A stretch of DNA of 60,088 bases from Muribaculaceae bacterium (GCA_023667015.1 JAMPAX010000008.1:1-60088); one strand, 5' to 3'. Numbered from the stretch's first letter, positions 9,383 to 18,288 are shown. Notes: a model not told the origin generated them from the sequence alone. A program made the numbers and translations.

Positions 9383-10273
9383 CTAAATATTGAGGGTGGG
9401 AGCCGGATGGTCAGAATGGGAGGAACCGGATGTTTTCCAGACTACAGGCTTCGACTTGACAGTACGATATTTACCCGACTTAACATCGAAAAAAATAAAA
9501 GGAATCGGAGAAATTTCACCCGACTTAGAAGTGGGCAAGAAAGTAATTTCAACAACAGCAGTAGATTGGATCATCCCATCGCGTTCTACAATTTGCCTAT
9601 CAACGTGTTGGCTTTTCACTTCGGCAGAAGGGAAATACTTATCTAGATCAGGAAACTCAATATCAGAGAGATTCCCCTGGCCGGAGACAGTCAAGACCGC
9701 AAGAGCAGGAGAATTCATGGTAATCTTTCCCGGGGGTAAACTACAAGATATATTAAAAGATCCGACAGCACCGGAGAAATCCTTCGGAGCCTTACCGGGT
9801 TTCTTAACATCAATCTTAACATCCGGACTCCCGATAGTATAGTTATCATAGGCCATATCGCGCATCGGACCCCAGAAAAAACTGTAGGTTTCCACAGGAT
9901 GACCGATAGATACATGATAATCAACACCAGATATTTTGAAATCACCACTTCTTTCCGGCACAATGTAATACTTACCGATATTCCACCTTGTAAAAGCCTT
10001 GCCCTTAAGGGTAACCGACTCGCCGCGATAAGAAGGAGAGCCATTATAGGCTGTAAAGCCGTCGAAATCCGGGATATAGCGAGCCGAAGCGTTCCCTACA
10101 TTGGGGTTGACGGAATACAGATAAACAGTATAGGGCACTACTTGTCCGATATAAGCCTTAGTCGGGCAATCAATTTTAATAAACAGCTCAGACTTCTTCA
10201 CTGGCTGAGCGTTGGCAGAAAGAGCAATAAAGCTCAAAATAAAGAGGGTTATATATCTTAATAAGTACTTCAT
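9383..10273 (-). CDS. Short BatD-like secreted protein
   Basis: A 296-residue protein with a signal peptide (ISFIALSANAQ cleavage region) and the same beta-rich module as batD: the paired phrase DFSGAVGSFNISCSLPPGKI here mirrors DFSGGVGKFSISSSLPSQQY in the long BatD. It stops before any membrane segment or cytoplasmic tail, so it should be periplasmic or otherwise exported. It looks like a partial paralogue of batD placed just upstream of it. A divided BatD function or a duplication after transfer within the operon are both possible. Confidence 0.8.
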   Translation of the reverse strand: MKYLLRYITLFILSFIALSANAQPVKKSELFIKIDCPTKAYIGQVVPYTVYLYSVNPNVGNASARYIPDFDGFTAYNGSPSYRGESVTLKGKAFTRWNIGKYYIVPERSGDFKISGVDYHVSIGHPVETYSFFWGPMRDMAYDNYTIGSPDVKIDVKKPGKAPKDFSGAVGSFNISCSLPPGKITMNSPALAVLTVSGQGNLSDIEFPDLDKYFPSAEVKSQHVDRQIVERDGMIQSTAVVEITFLPTSKSGEISPIPFIFFDVKSGKYRTVKSKPVVWKTSGSSHSDHPAPTLNI

Positions 10274-10274
10274 A

Positions 10275-10288
10275 TGTTGTTAACAACA
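10275..10288. promoter_or_regulatory. 14-bp palindrome at the short batD start
   Basis: TGTTGTTAACAACA, a perfect dyad whose edge is one base from the start codon of the short BatD-like gene, in the gap after batC. It could be an operator, a translation-modulating hairpin, or chance in AT-rich sequence. Confidence 0.3.
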
Positions 10289-10325
10289 GAATGGGGAATC
10301 AGGTTCTACCAATTTCAATCAGCTA

Positions 10326-11096
10326 CTACCAGTTTCTACGATGACCGTTGGTTGGTGCTTTAGGAGCATTCAGACGATTTGCTCTAATCTGATTTTCCTT
10401 ACGTTCGATAGCATCAAGAATTTGCTGGGAAGTTTGATTATCAATACGAGGAGGAGGTGCCTGGGGAGGTTGGTTTTGTCGATTTTGTTGGTTTTGCTGG
10501 TTCTGTTGGTTTTGCTGGTTCTGTTGGTTCTGTTGATTCTGTTTGTTTTTCTGATTATCCTTATCTTGTTGTTGTTTCTTCTTTTGGGCAATACGAAGAT
10601 TACGTCTGGCAGCATTATCAGAAGGGTTAAGCCTCAACGCCTGCTTGTAGGCATTGATAGCCTCGCCATATTGTTCTGAAAGAAAATTGATATTACCAAG
10701 ATTAAAAAACGCCCGGGAGCTTAGGTTATCCTTGCGCACACGTTTTTGTGCTACATTATTCATAAGGGTAGCAGACTGCTGCATAAGCGAAGCAGCCACA
10801 GAGTCTTGACCTTTCAACTCCGAGGCGACACCGATATTCGCCAGGCCAAGATTAAAAGCCGCCACATTAGAATTAGGATTCTCCTTAAGAGCGAGCTGGA
10901 ACCTAGTCTGCGCCTCCTTAAACTTCTTAGCTCTGTAGAGATCATTTCCTTGGAGGATAAGTTCGCGTTCCTTCTTGGTAGCACCACCCTCCTTAGGCTT
11001 AGAGTCAGCGTGTGAAATAGCCGGCACCATCCAGAGAAGAGCCACCATAGTAATGAAGAACATATATCTTGAAAACTTCATAGAATGCAGTTTCAT
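10326..11096 (-). CDS. batC: BatC: TPR protein with Asn/Gln-repeat linker
   Basis: A 256-residue exported or anchored protein: N-terminal hydrophobic signal (YMFFITMVALLWMVPAIS), two blocks of TPR helices (about 42-75 and 120-165, the latter containing YGEAINAYKQALRLNPSDNA), then a low-complexity linker of repeated Gln-Asn-Gln units encoded at about 10471-10560, and a short C-terminus. TPR architecture matches BatC. Its start codon overlaps the batB stop as ATGA, so translation is coupled. The repeat is prone to length change by slippage. Confidence 0.88.
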   Translation of the reverse strand: MKLHSMKFSRYMFFITMVALLWMVPAISHADSKPKEGGATKKERELILQGNDLYRAKKFKEAQTRFQLALKENPNSNVAAFNLGLANIGVASELKGQDSVAASLMQQSATLMNNVAQKRVRKDNLSSRAFFNLGNINFLSEQYGEAINAYKQALRLNPSDNAARRNLRIAQKKKQQQDKDNQKNKQNQQNQQNQQNQQNQQNQQNRQNQPPQAPPPRIDNQTSQQILDAIERKENQIRANRLNAPKAPTNGHRRNW

Positions 11097-12142
11097 TTTG
11101 CAGAATCTTTTTTAAAGAAAGTGAAACGATCGAGCCAACGAATTTTTCTGTCAAGAACAAAAACATCCGCAATTATAGCAACAAGAGCAATCCATACGAA
11201 GATAATATAAAGTTCGTCATGGACAGTAAGGAAACTTGATTCGAGAGAAGCCTTTTGTAGCTGGCCGAGTTTTTTGTCTAGCTCTCCTATAGCATTCTTA
11301 TTAGACGCATTGACATAAATACCCTTGCCGAGCTTAGCGATTTCCACAGCCAGATCCTCATTGAGAGCAGACTCAGCAGGCTTACCGGTATCGGGATCAT
11401 AAACGTAACCCGACTTAGGGTCGTAGATTTGCATAGGCTTAGTACCGCCCACACCGATAACATCGACCTGGACCTTTTGTTTTGCAGCCTTCTGCACAGC
11501 CTCCTTAACCTCCGACTCATTTTCCAGCTCATCGGCATCGGTGAGAAGAACAATAGCCTTACCGATATTCTTATCCTTAGAGAAAGAATTGAGAGCAAGA
11601 TTGACAGCAGCAGCCATATCTGTACCTTGATTTTGAATCATTGACGGGTCAATAGAATTCAGAAACATCTTTGCCGACACATAATCATTAGTAGACGGAA
11701 TCAGCGTGTAAGCCTCACCGGCATAGACAATAAGGCCGACGCGATCGCTACCAAGATTATCTATAAGCTTTTCCAGAGCAATCTTAGCCATCCTCATTCT
11801 GTCGATACCCTCAGGATTATCATTCGAAGAAGCATACATAGAATTAGAGGCATCTACAGCGAGGTAAACCTCAATACCTTGGCGGGTAGTATTTTGAGAA
11901 CTTACACCTCCCCAAGGGCGACATACAGCCAATATTATAGCCGTCAAAGCAATCAGACGCAGTGTAAGTTTGATGGCAGGCTTATATGGGGACACGTCAG
12001 GAGCCAGACGAGCGAAATCCGTAGAATTGCCGAATTCCGCAATTTTAGCAGCACGTCTCCAGCGTGTCCAGATAAAAATCAAGACAATCAAAGGGACGGC
12101 AAGCAACAGCCACAACAGATGTGGATAAGCAAAAGTAATCAT
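11093..12142 (-). CDS. batB: BatB: von Willebrand factor A membrane protein
   Basis: A 349-residue protein with two N-terminal membrane segments (about 8-25 and 60-76), a vWA domain with MIDAS motif DASNS at residues 97-101, a downstream MIDAS Thr in NQGTDMAAA and Asp in LLTDADE, and a C-terminal membrane segment near 312-330. The vWA domain should bind a divalent metal and partner proteins on the periplasmic or cytoplasmic face. It sits 4 bp after batA and overlaps batC by 4 bp. Pairing of batA and batB is standard for the Bat locus. Confidence 0.93.
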   Translation of the reverse strand: MITFAYPHLLWLLLAVPLIVLIFIWTRWRRAAKIAEFGNSTDFARLAPDVSPYKPAIKLTLRLIALTAIILAVCRPWGGVSSQNTTRQGIEVYLAVDASNSMYASSNDNPEGIDRMRMAKIALEKLIDNLGSDRVGLIVYAGEAYTLIPSTNDYVSAKMFLNSIDPSMIQNQGTDMAAAVNLALNSFSKDKNIGKAIVLLTDADELENESEVKEAVQKAAKQKVQVDVIGVGGTKPMQIYDPKSGYVYDPDTGKPAESALNEDLAVEIAKLGKGIYVNASNKNAIGELDKKLGQLQKASLESSFLTVHDELYIIFVWIALVAIIADVFVLDRKIRWLDRFTFFKKDSAK

Positions 12143-12146
12143 AGAT

Positions 12147-13124
12147 TTACGGAATTCTTCTTAAGATAGTATAACGCAGAATAATCATAAGACCATAAGC
12201 GCAGAGAGCGGCGAGCGCCCATGGGAAGAAATTTTCATCGAGGCGGGAATACCGGTTGACATCGAGACGAGACTTCTCGAGGCTGTCGATTTCATGAAAA
12301 ACCTGCTTAAGGGCATTTTCATCCTTGGCTCGGAAAAACTTACCATTTGTAGTCTGAGCAATTTCCTTTAGCGACTCCTCATCGATTTTAGTCTCCATGG
12401 TAGTCGTAGAGAAGCCATAAGGGTCAGTAATCTGCATAGTCTGGTCGGTACCGACGCCTATAGTATAGACCCGCATATGCTTATCACGAGCGATATCAGC
12501 AGCCGTAGAAGGGGCAACCTCACCGGTATTGTTGGTACCATCGGTGAGCAATATTATACTCTTCGACTTAGCCTGGCCGGCAGACAAGCGATTGACAGCA
12601 CTTGCCAGGCCGTCCCCAATAGCGGTGCCATTGTCAAGGTCACCCATTCTAAGGTTAGAGATCACACTAAGAAGAGCTTGGCGATCCGAAGTAAGAGGCA
12701 TCAGAGAAAGAGACTCCCCACCGAAAGCCACGATTGCAATATTATCATCCGGGCGACCTTGCACGAACTCAGACGCCACCTTCTTAGCAGCCTCAAAACG
12801 ATTAGGACGAAGATCATTGGCCGACATAGATGTGGATACGTCTATAGCTATAACAATATCGGTACCTTCGATAGAAGAAGTAGTCTTAGAGTTTCTTGAT
12901 TGGGGACGAGCTATAGCAACAATAATACAACCTAAGGCGACGAGCTGAAGAGCGAAACATACATGTTCGAGAACACCCTTCCAGCTACCACCAATTTTTG
13001 CAAAAGGAACAAGAGTAGAAAACCCTAAACTGGGATTAGCCGAACGCTTCTTTCTTAGATACCACCAAATTAGCGGCACATAAGACAAAAAGAGCAGAAG
13101 CCACCAAGGATTATTAAGAATCAT
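12147..13124 (-). CDS. batA: BatA: von Willebrand factor A membrane protein
   Basis: A 325-residue protein: N-terminal membrane segments at about 6-22 and 55-72, vWA domain with MIDAS motif DVSTS at 95-99, further metal ligands in GTAIGDG and LLTDGTNN, and a C-terminal membrane segment near 300-320. It is a paralogue of the following batB. It begins inside the preceding gene, an 11-bp overlap, as expected of a tightly packed operon. The N-terminal region matches the BatA-type aerotolerance regulator domain. Confidence 0.93.
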   Translation of the reverse strand: MILNNPWWLLLFLSYVPLIWWYLRKKRSANPSLGFSTLVPFAKIGGSWKGVLEHVCFALQLVALGCIIVAIARPQSRNSKTTSSIEGTDIVIAIDVSTSMSANDLRPNRFEAAKKVASEFVQGRPDDNIAIVAFGGESLSLMPLTSDRQALLSVISNLRMGDLDNGTAIGDGLASAVNRLSAGQAKSKSIILLTDGTNNTGEVAPSTAADIARDKHMRVYTIGVGTDQTMQITDPYGFSTTTMETKIDEESLKEIAQTTNGKFFRAKDENALKQVFHEIDSLEKSRLDVNRYSRLDENFFPWALAALCAYGLMIILRYTILRRIP

Positions 13125-14226
13125 ATCTTTTCCCTCCTTTCCTACGATTATTCTTCTTAGAGACCCTAATTTTCATCTTAGAGGCCACATTTTTTGAAGC
13201 CTTAGATTTATAAGAATCAGATACCGCATCATCAGATTTAGAATCATCAGCATCCAAGCAAGCCTGTTTTTCGACGTAAAGCTGATGAGCCTTGATAATA
13301 AAATCCCGACAATTGTCGAAACTTTCAGTATTATCCTGAGGCAGCGGGCGGACCTTAGCGAACTTAGCAAAATCCGCCATATCAAGAATACGTCTGATAG
13401 GTGCACGCAAATCGCGCAGTTCAGAACTCTTAAGAGCCCTCATAATCTGGCCGGAGGTCATTTCCATAGCTTGGATATTCCACTCCTTGGAAAGATAGCG
13501 TCGGAGAATGAGGGTCAGACCCGTATAGTAAGCCTTCTCCTTACCCTGCTGCCATAATCCCCTTGCCTCAAGATTTTTAAGAGCACCCATAGCCTCATCA
13601 TACGGAGGAATTACAGGCTTGACTGGGAGCAAAGAGCCCACACGACGATATCTTCGCCATGCCCAGATAGTAGCAACCGCAATGAGAATAATGATAGGGA
13701 AAATATACCAAAACTTCTTAAGCCAGGCTATGAACTTACTGTCAGGTCCCTTCAGGGTTGCCTCGTCAGGTTCTGCCACAGAGGTAAAGCCAGTTATTTG
13801 AGCATCTTCCGCCACCTTCACCGGAATAACAGAAAGAATGACAGAATTAGACTTAACGACACCTCGGTCAGAAGCGAAATCAAATCTTGGGAGCACATAT
13901 CGACCTGAGTCGAAAGACTGGATTCGCATATTATAGTTGACACGAATGCGTGAGTTAGAGAGTCTAACTGTATCCAACGTGTATGTACCGGACATCTCCA
14001 CGCTGTCACCGCAAAGTGGGATTATATCATCAGCTCCGACACTTTTCAACATTGGGAACGACACCTTAGCACTTGCCGGCTGGTTCACTGAAAGACGCAG
14101 ACGAGTAGTGTATCCCATCAGAATCTGAGCTGAGTCAAGCTTAGCCGTGACTGAGAAATCCTGAGCGGAAGCCAGCCAAGGGAGAAAGATACTGATACAG
14201 ATGAGAAAATATCTTAGATAAATCAT
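13114..14226 (-). CDS. BatD-related membrane protein of the Bat operon
   Basis: A 370-residue protein without a settled name. It has a signal peptide, an extracytoplasmic beta-rich domain (about 22-165), a single membrane segment near 175-192 (IFPIIILIAVATIWAW), and a cytoplasmic helical region of 150 residues beginning PPYDEAMGALKNLE, ending in a very basic tail. This topology is that of BatD and DUF4381-like proteins, and its place between the DUF58 gene and batA is where such proteins occur in Bacteroidetes. It overlaps batA by 11 bp. Function beyond Bat assembly is unknown. Confidence 0.75.
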   Translation of the reverse strand: MIYLRYFLICISIFLPWLASAQDFSVTAKLDSAQILMGYTTRLRLSVNQPASAKVSFPMLKSVGADDIIPLCGDSVEMSGTYTLDTVRLSNSRIRVNYNMRIQSFDSGRYVLPRFDFASDRGVVKSNSVILSVIPVKVAEDAQITGFTSVAEPDEATLKGPDSKFIAWLKKFWYIFPIIILIAVATIWAWRRYRRVGSLLPVKPVIPPYDEAMGALKNLEARGLWQQGKEKAYYTGLTLILRRYLSKEWNIQAMEMTSGQIMRALKSSELRDLRAPIRRILDMADFAKFAKVRPLPQDNTESFDNCRDFIIKAHQLYVEKQACLDADDSKSDDAVSDSYKSKASKNVASKMKIRVSKKNNRRKGGKRYDS

Positions 14227-14241
14227 ACAAGATAGGTTTGA

Positions 14242-14281
14242 GGGGGACGAGGGAGGGGACGAGGGGGGGGAGGGGCGAGGG
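14242..14281 (+). other. G-run tract with quadruplex potential
   Basis: Six runs of 5, 3, 4, 8, 4 and 3 guanines, separated by 1-4 bases, lie on the plus strand in the 60-bp gap between two genes of the Bat operon. The operon is transcribed from the other strand, so the G-runs are on the template and the mRNA carries C-runs. The tract stands out sharply from its AT-rich surroundings. Confidence 0.7.
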
Positions 14282-14286
14282 ATTTG

Positions 14287-15162
14287 CTAATGTCGGCCTC
14301 TGCGACGGAACATTCCTATAAGAGCCTTTACATAGTCCTCATCTGAGCGAATAGAGACCAAATCGACACCGGACTTATTAAAGACATCGGTAAGAGACTG
14401 AGAGCGTGCATACCAAGCCTTCTCATAAGCCTGCCGACATTTAGCCGAAGAAGTATCGACCCACATCAGCTGACCGGTCTCGAGGTCACGCAGTCTCATA
14501 AGTCCCACGTTTGGCAACTTAGCATCGCGCTGATCATAGACCTGAATAGCGGCGATTTCATGCTTTCTGTTGGCAACAGAAAGCGACTTAGAGAAATTGT
14601 GAGAATCAATAAAATCGCTAATGATAAAAGCCGAACTATGCTTCTTAATAGCGTTGGTTAAGAACTGAATGGCCACATCCAAATCGGTGCCTCGGGATTC
14701 CGGATTGAAGTCGATTATTTCGCGAATAATCCAGAGGATATGTTTTCGACCCTTCTTTGGAGGTATAAACTTTTCAATTTTATCGCTAAAGAAGATAACG
14801 CCAACCATATCATTATTCTGAATGGAAGAGAAAGCGAGAGTAGCAGCAATTTCAGCCACAACATCTCGTTTAGGGCTACCGACTGCGCCGAAGCTTTCGC
14901 TACCGGAGACGTCAATCAGCAACATCATAGTCAACTCACGATCCTCCTCGTATACCTTAACGAAAGGTTTATTTTGTCTTGCCGTAACATTCCAATCGAT
15001 ATCACGGACGTCATCGCCGGGCTGGTATTCGCGTACCTCAGAGAAAGTCACACCACGTCCTTTGAAAGCAGTATGATACTCACCCGCGAAAACATTCTGA
15101 CTGAGTCCCCGGGTTTTAATTTCGATTTTGCGTACCTTGCGTAATAACTCGTTGGCATCCAT
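14287..15162 (-). CDS. DUF58 domain protein of the MoxR/Bat operon
   Basis: A 291-residue cytoplasmic protein. The DUF58 core has the signature REYQPGDDVRDIDWNVTARQ at about residues 44-63, followed by a vWA-like segment LLIDVSGSESFG with a MIDAS-like DxSxS. DUF58 proteins are partners of MoxR ATPases. The chosen start gives MDANELLRKVRKIEIKTRGL, the usual N-terminus of this family. An in-frame ATG eight codons upstream, at 15186, is possible and would leave only an 8-bp gap after moxR. Confidence 0.88.
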   Translation of the reverse strand: MDANELLRKVRKIEIKTRGLSQNVFAGEYHTAFKGRGVTFSEVREYQPGDDVRDIDWNVTARQNKPFVKVYEEDRELTMMLLIDVSGSESFGAVGSPKRDVVAEIAATLAFSSIQNNDMVGVIFFSDKIEKFIPPKKGRKHILWIIREIIDFNPESRGTDLDVAIQFLTNAIKKHSSAFIISDFIDSHNFSKSLSVANRKHEIAAIQVYDQRDAKLPNVGLMRLRDLETGQLMWVDTSSAKCRQAYEKAWYARSQSLTDVFNKSGVDLVSIRSDEDYVKALIGMFRRRGRH

Positions 15163-15194
15163 GATTAGCGCACATTCATAAGACAATTGAAGAA

Positions 15195-16190
15195 TTAGGG
15201 CACCTCAACCTTATCGATAATCTCTGTAATAACCTCGTCGGCAGAAATATTATTGGCTTCAGCCTCATAGGAGAGACCAATACGATGGCGCAGGACATCG
15301 AGACAAACAGCGCGTACATCTTCAGGAATCACATATCCCCTACCCTGGAGGAAAGCCATTGCACGAGCCGCCAGAGCCAAAGATATAGAAGCACGCGGCG
15401 ATGCTCCCCAAGAAATAATACTTTGAAGATCCTTCAGGCCATACTTCGAAGGCTCACGAGTAGCAAACACCAAGTCAACGATATATGACTCAATTTTCTC
15501 ATCGATATATATTTTCTGGACTATCTGTTGCACTTCCTTCACATCCTCAGTAGAGACTACAGGGCGGATAGGTTCCAATTCCCCGGAAATATTCTGGCGA
15601 ATAATTTCCTTCTCCTCCTCACGTGTAGGATAGCCGATAACAACCTTAAGAAGGAAACGGTCAGTTTGAGCTTCCGGCAGAGGATAGGTACCCTCCTGCT
15701 CAAGCGGATTTTGAGTTGCCATAACGAGGAACGGACTCGGAAGAGCGAAAGTATTGTCACCGATAGTCACCTGACGTTCCTGCATAGACTCCAGCAGCGC
15801 ACTCTGTACCTTAGCCGGGGCACGGTTGATTTCATCAGCAAGAACAAAATTAGCAAAGATTGGGCCCTTCTTCACCTCAAAAGACTCATTCTTAATGCTG
15901 TATATCAGCGTACCCACAACATCGGCGGGAAGCAAATCCGGAGTGAACTGAATACGACTATACCGCGCATCTACTAGAGAAGCGAGAGTCTTAATAGCCA
16001 GAGTTTTAGCCAAACCGGGGACACCTTCAAGCAAAACATGGCCGTTGCATAAAAGAGCAACAAGCAGCGAATCAACGAGATGTTTCTGTCCGACAATACG
16101 ACGATCCATACCAGTTCTTATCAGACTTAGAAAATTGCTTTTTGAAGCAATCAGCTCGTTAAGATCCCTAATATTTACAGTTTCATTCAT
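15195..16190 (-). CDS. moxR: MoxR-family AAA+ ATPase
   Basis: A 331-residue AAA+ ATPase. It has the MoxR-type Walker A GVPGLAKT at 56-63, Walker B VLADEINRAPAKVQSALLES near 115-134, sensor-type MATQNP, and the arginine-finger region AQTDRFLLK. MoxR ATPases act as chaperone-like remodelers for vWA-domain partners, here presumably DUF58, BatA and BatB encoded downstream. It is the first gene of the operon, with a 150-bp upstream region containing a matching promoter box at 16295-16302. Confidence 0.95.
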   Translation of the reverse strand: MNETVNIRDLNELIASKSNFLSLIRTGMDRRIVGQKHLVDSLLVALLCNGHVLLEGVPGLAKTLAIKTLASLVDARYSRIQFTPDLLPADVVGTLIYSIKNESFEVKKGPIFANFVLADEINRAPAKVQSALLESMQERQVTIGDNTFALPSPFLVMATQNPLEQEGTYPLPEAQTDRFLLKVVIGYPTREEEKEIIRQNISGELEPIRPVVSTEDVKEVQQIVQKIYIDEKIESYIVDLVFATREPSKYGLKDLQSIISWGASPRASISLALAARAMAFLQGRGYVIPEDVRAVCLDVLRHRIGLSYEAEANNISADEVITEIIDKVEVP

Positions 16191-16294
16191 GAGTATTAAA
16201 AGAAATTGTTAGCAATAAGAAACGTAATATACGAATCCTTTCGTAGCAGGTTAAGTAGTATCTCACCCTACAAAGTACCGTATAATGTATACTG

Positions 16295-16302
16295 CAAAAA
16301 TA
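16295..16302 (-). promoter_or_regulatory. Promoter -7 box of the moxR/bat operon
   Basis: On the minus strand this reads TATTTTTG, matching the Bacteroidetes -7 consensus TANNTTTG. It lies about 105 bp before the moxR start. No perfect -33 TTTG is present at the expected distance, so strength is uncertain. Confidence 0.5.
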
Positions 16303-16345
16303 ATATTTATCGCTGTAAAGAAATTTCAATAAATGTTAAAACATG

Positions 16346-17386
16346 TCAAGAGAATGCATTCCACCCCTGAGCTCTCAATGGGATTTCACCACCATCGCGG
16401 GTGACCATTGCCAGGCCGAGTTCAGGCTTAGTAACATACCCAATCATTCTGACGCCCTTCAGCTTATTGATTTTTTCATTATCAGTAAGAGGAACTGTGA
16501 AAAGCAGTTCATAATCCTCCCCGCCATTCATAGCTGCCGTCACCAGATTCATATTAAACTCCTCAGCCATGATTGCAGTCTGATAGTCAATAGGGATACG
16601 ATCTTCATAAATACGACATCCCACATTACTCTGAGAGCAAATATGCATCAAATCAGAGCTTAGGCCATCGCTAACATCCATCATAGAGGTTGGGCGAATA
16701 CCTGCCTCTTTAAGATTATCAATTACATCCTTACGAGCCTCAGGCTTTAGTTGACGCTCAATAATATATTCCTTGCCGGAGAAATCAGGCTGGAAATCCG
16801 GTCCTTGATCCTTAGCTACTACATTCTCGCGTTCGAGGAGTTTAAGACCCATAAAAGCGGCACCGAGGTCGCCACTGACACATATCAGATCTGTAGGTTT
16901 GGCACCATCCCGATAAACAATTTCATCCTTCGAGGCCTCACCCATACAAGTAATAGAAATAACGAGCCCGGTGACCGAAGCGCTCGTATCGCCACCTACA
17001 AGGTCAACTCCGTAAATTTCGCAAGCAAGACAAATTCCGGCATAGAGTTCATCTATATGCTCCACGGAAAAACGACTTGAAACGCCGAGGCTGACAGTAA
17101 TCTGCTTCGGCTGGCCATTCATAGCATAAATGTCGCTAAAATTGACAACAGCCGCCTTATAGCCGAGGTGTTTAAGAGGGACATAGCGCAAATCAAAATG
17201 TACACCCTCAAGAAGAAGGTCGGTAGTGACAAGCACCTCCTTATCGCCATAAGAGAGGACAGCAGCATCATCACCTACTCCTTTTTTAGAAGAAGGATTT
17301 CGAAGGGGGAAATCACTCGTAAGACGTTTTATAAGACCGAACTCACCGAGAGTGGAAATTTCAGTTTGCTTTGGTTCCAGAGCCAT
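16346..17386 (-). CDS. thiL: Thiamine-phosphate kinase ThiL
   Basis: A 346-residue ThiL, which phosphorylates thiamine monophosphate to thiamine diphosphate with ATP. Family marks are the Mg/ATP motif KGVGDDAAVL near residues 35-44, TTDLLLEGVHFD, the helix NFSDIYAMNGQPKQ, and DLVGGDTSAS with the metal-binding Asp. Fold and length fit the PurM/SelD/ThiL superfamily. It lies between the purine phosphorylase and the Bat operon. Other thiamine genes are absent from the window. Confidence 0.94.
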   Translation of the reverse strand: MALEPKQTEISTLGEFGLIKRLTSDFPLRNPSSKKGVGDDAAVLSYGDKEVLVTTDLLLEGVHFDLRYVPLKHLGYKAAVVNFSDIYAMNGQPKQITVSLGVSSRFSVEHIDELYAGICLACEIYGVDLVGGDTSASVTGLVISITCMGEASKDEIVYRDGAKPTDLICVSGDLGAAFMGLKLLERENVVAKDQGPDFQPDFSGKEYIIERQLKPEARKDVIDNLKEAGIRPTSMMDVSDGLSSDLMHICSQSNVGCRIYEDRIPIDYQTAIMAEEFNMNLVTAAMNGGEDYELLFTVPLTDNEKINKLKGVRMIGYVTKPELGLAMVTRDGGEIPLRAQGWNAFS

Positions 17387-17442
17387 CTAATAAAGGTATT
17401 AAGTATTAGTTATGAGTGACGAAGTACTTGGATTTTATCATA

Positions 17443-17469
17443 ACAGACCCCGGAGAGTCCGGGGTCTGT
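17443..17469 (-). terminator. GC-rich hairpin after the purine phosphorylase gene
   Basis: A perfect 12-bp stem (ACAGACCCCGGA pairing with its complement) around the loop GAG lies just past the stop of the phosphorylase gene and before thiL. The following U-run is weak, so termination may be partial. Confidence 0.7.
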
Positions 17470-17475
17470 CGTTAA

Positions 17476-18288
17476 CTACATTCTTTGAATCATCTCCGTG
17501 ATAAGGCGAGTCATGACGGGCTGGGCCTTTACAGCTGCAAGTTGCACTTCCTCATGAGAGGGAGCTATAGTAATATCCTTGCCGCCGAGGTCTGTAATGA
17601 CAGACACACCGAAGACCTCCATTCCCGCATGATTAGCCACGATAACCTCCGGGACGGTAGACATACCAACGCAATCGCCACCTATTACGCGGAAGTATTC
17701 ATACTCAGCAGGAGTCTCGAAAGTAGGACCGGGAGTACCGACATACACACCATGCATAATGCGAGTGTTATCCTCCGCTGCGATATCATCTGCCATCTTA
17801 ATGAGACGATGGCTATAAGCCTCAGTCATAGCCGGGAAACGGGGACCGAGTTCCTCGAAATTCTTACCACGCAAGGGATTTTCAGGGAATAGATTGATAT
17901 GGTCGGTGATAATCATAACATCGCCGACTACGAATTCCTTGTTCATACCGCCGGAAGCGTTGCTGACGAAGAGAGTCTCAACACCCACTTCCTTCATGAC
18001 TCTGACGGGGAAAGTCACCTGCTTCATATCGTATCCCTCATAATAATGGAAACGCCCCGACATAGCCATCACATACTTACCACCCAGATAGCCGAAGATA
18101 AGCTTACCGGAATGGCCCTCTACGGTAGACACCGGGAAATTAGGGATATCCTTATAGTTGAGTTCCTTCTTGATATCGATGTAATTCACGAGATCGCCGA
18201 GACCTGTACCAAGGATTATGGCGATTTTGGGCATCTCGCCCACTTGGCCACGAATGAAATCAGCCGTGTTTCGAATAGTATTAAGCAT
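17476..18288 (-). CDS. punA: Purine nucleoside phosphorylase (trimeric type)
   Basis: A 270-residue enzyme that splits purine nucleosides with phosphate into base and ribose-1-phosphate. Recognisable are the phosphate loop LGTGLGDL (26-33), His81 in RFHYYEGY, SNASGGMN near 109-116, Glu195 in FETPAEYEYF and Met209 in VGMSTVPE. The base-selecting position that is Asn243 in mammalian enzymes aligns here to Asp233 (VITDLGG), the residue found in methylthioadenosine phosphorylases, so 6-amino purines may be accepted. It lies 105 bp after lpxK on the same strand. Confidence 0.92.
   Translation of the reverse strand: MLNTIRNTADFIRGQVGEMPKIAIILGTGLGDLVNYIDIKKELNYKDIPNFPVSTVEGHSGKLIFGYLGGKYVMAMSGRFHYYEGYDMKQVTFPVRVMKEVGVETLFVSNASGGMNKEFVVGDVMIITDHINLFPENPLRGKNFEELGPRFPAMTEAYSHRLIKMADDIAAEDNTRIMHGVYVGTPGPTFETPAEYEYFRVIGGDCVGMSTVPEVIVANHAGMEVFGVSVITDLGGKDITIAPSHEEVQLAAVKAQPVMTRLITEMIQRM

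Noticed and set aside
10341..10679. Leu/Val-rich frame opposite batC
   Set aside because: It is the complement of the Gln-Asn repeat and has no independent support.
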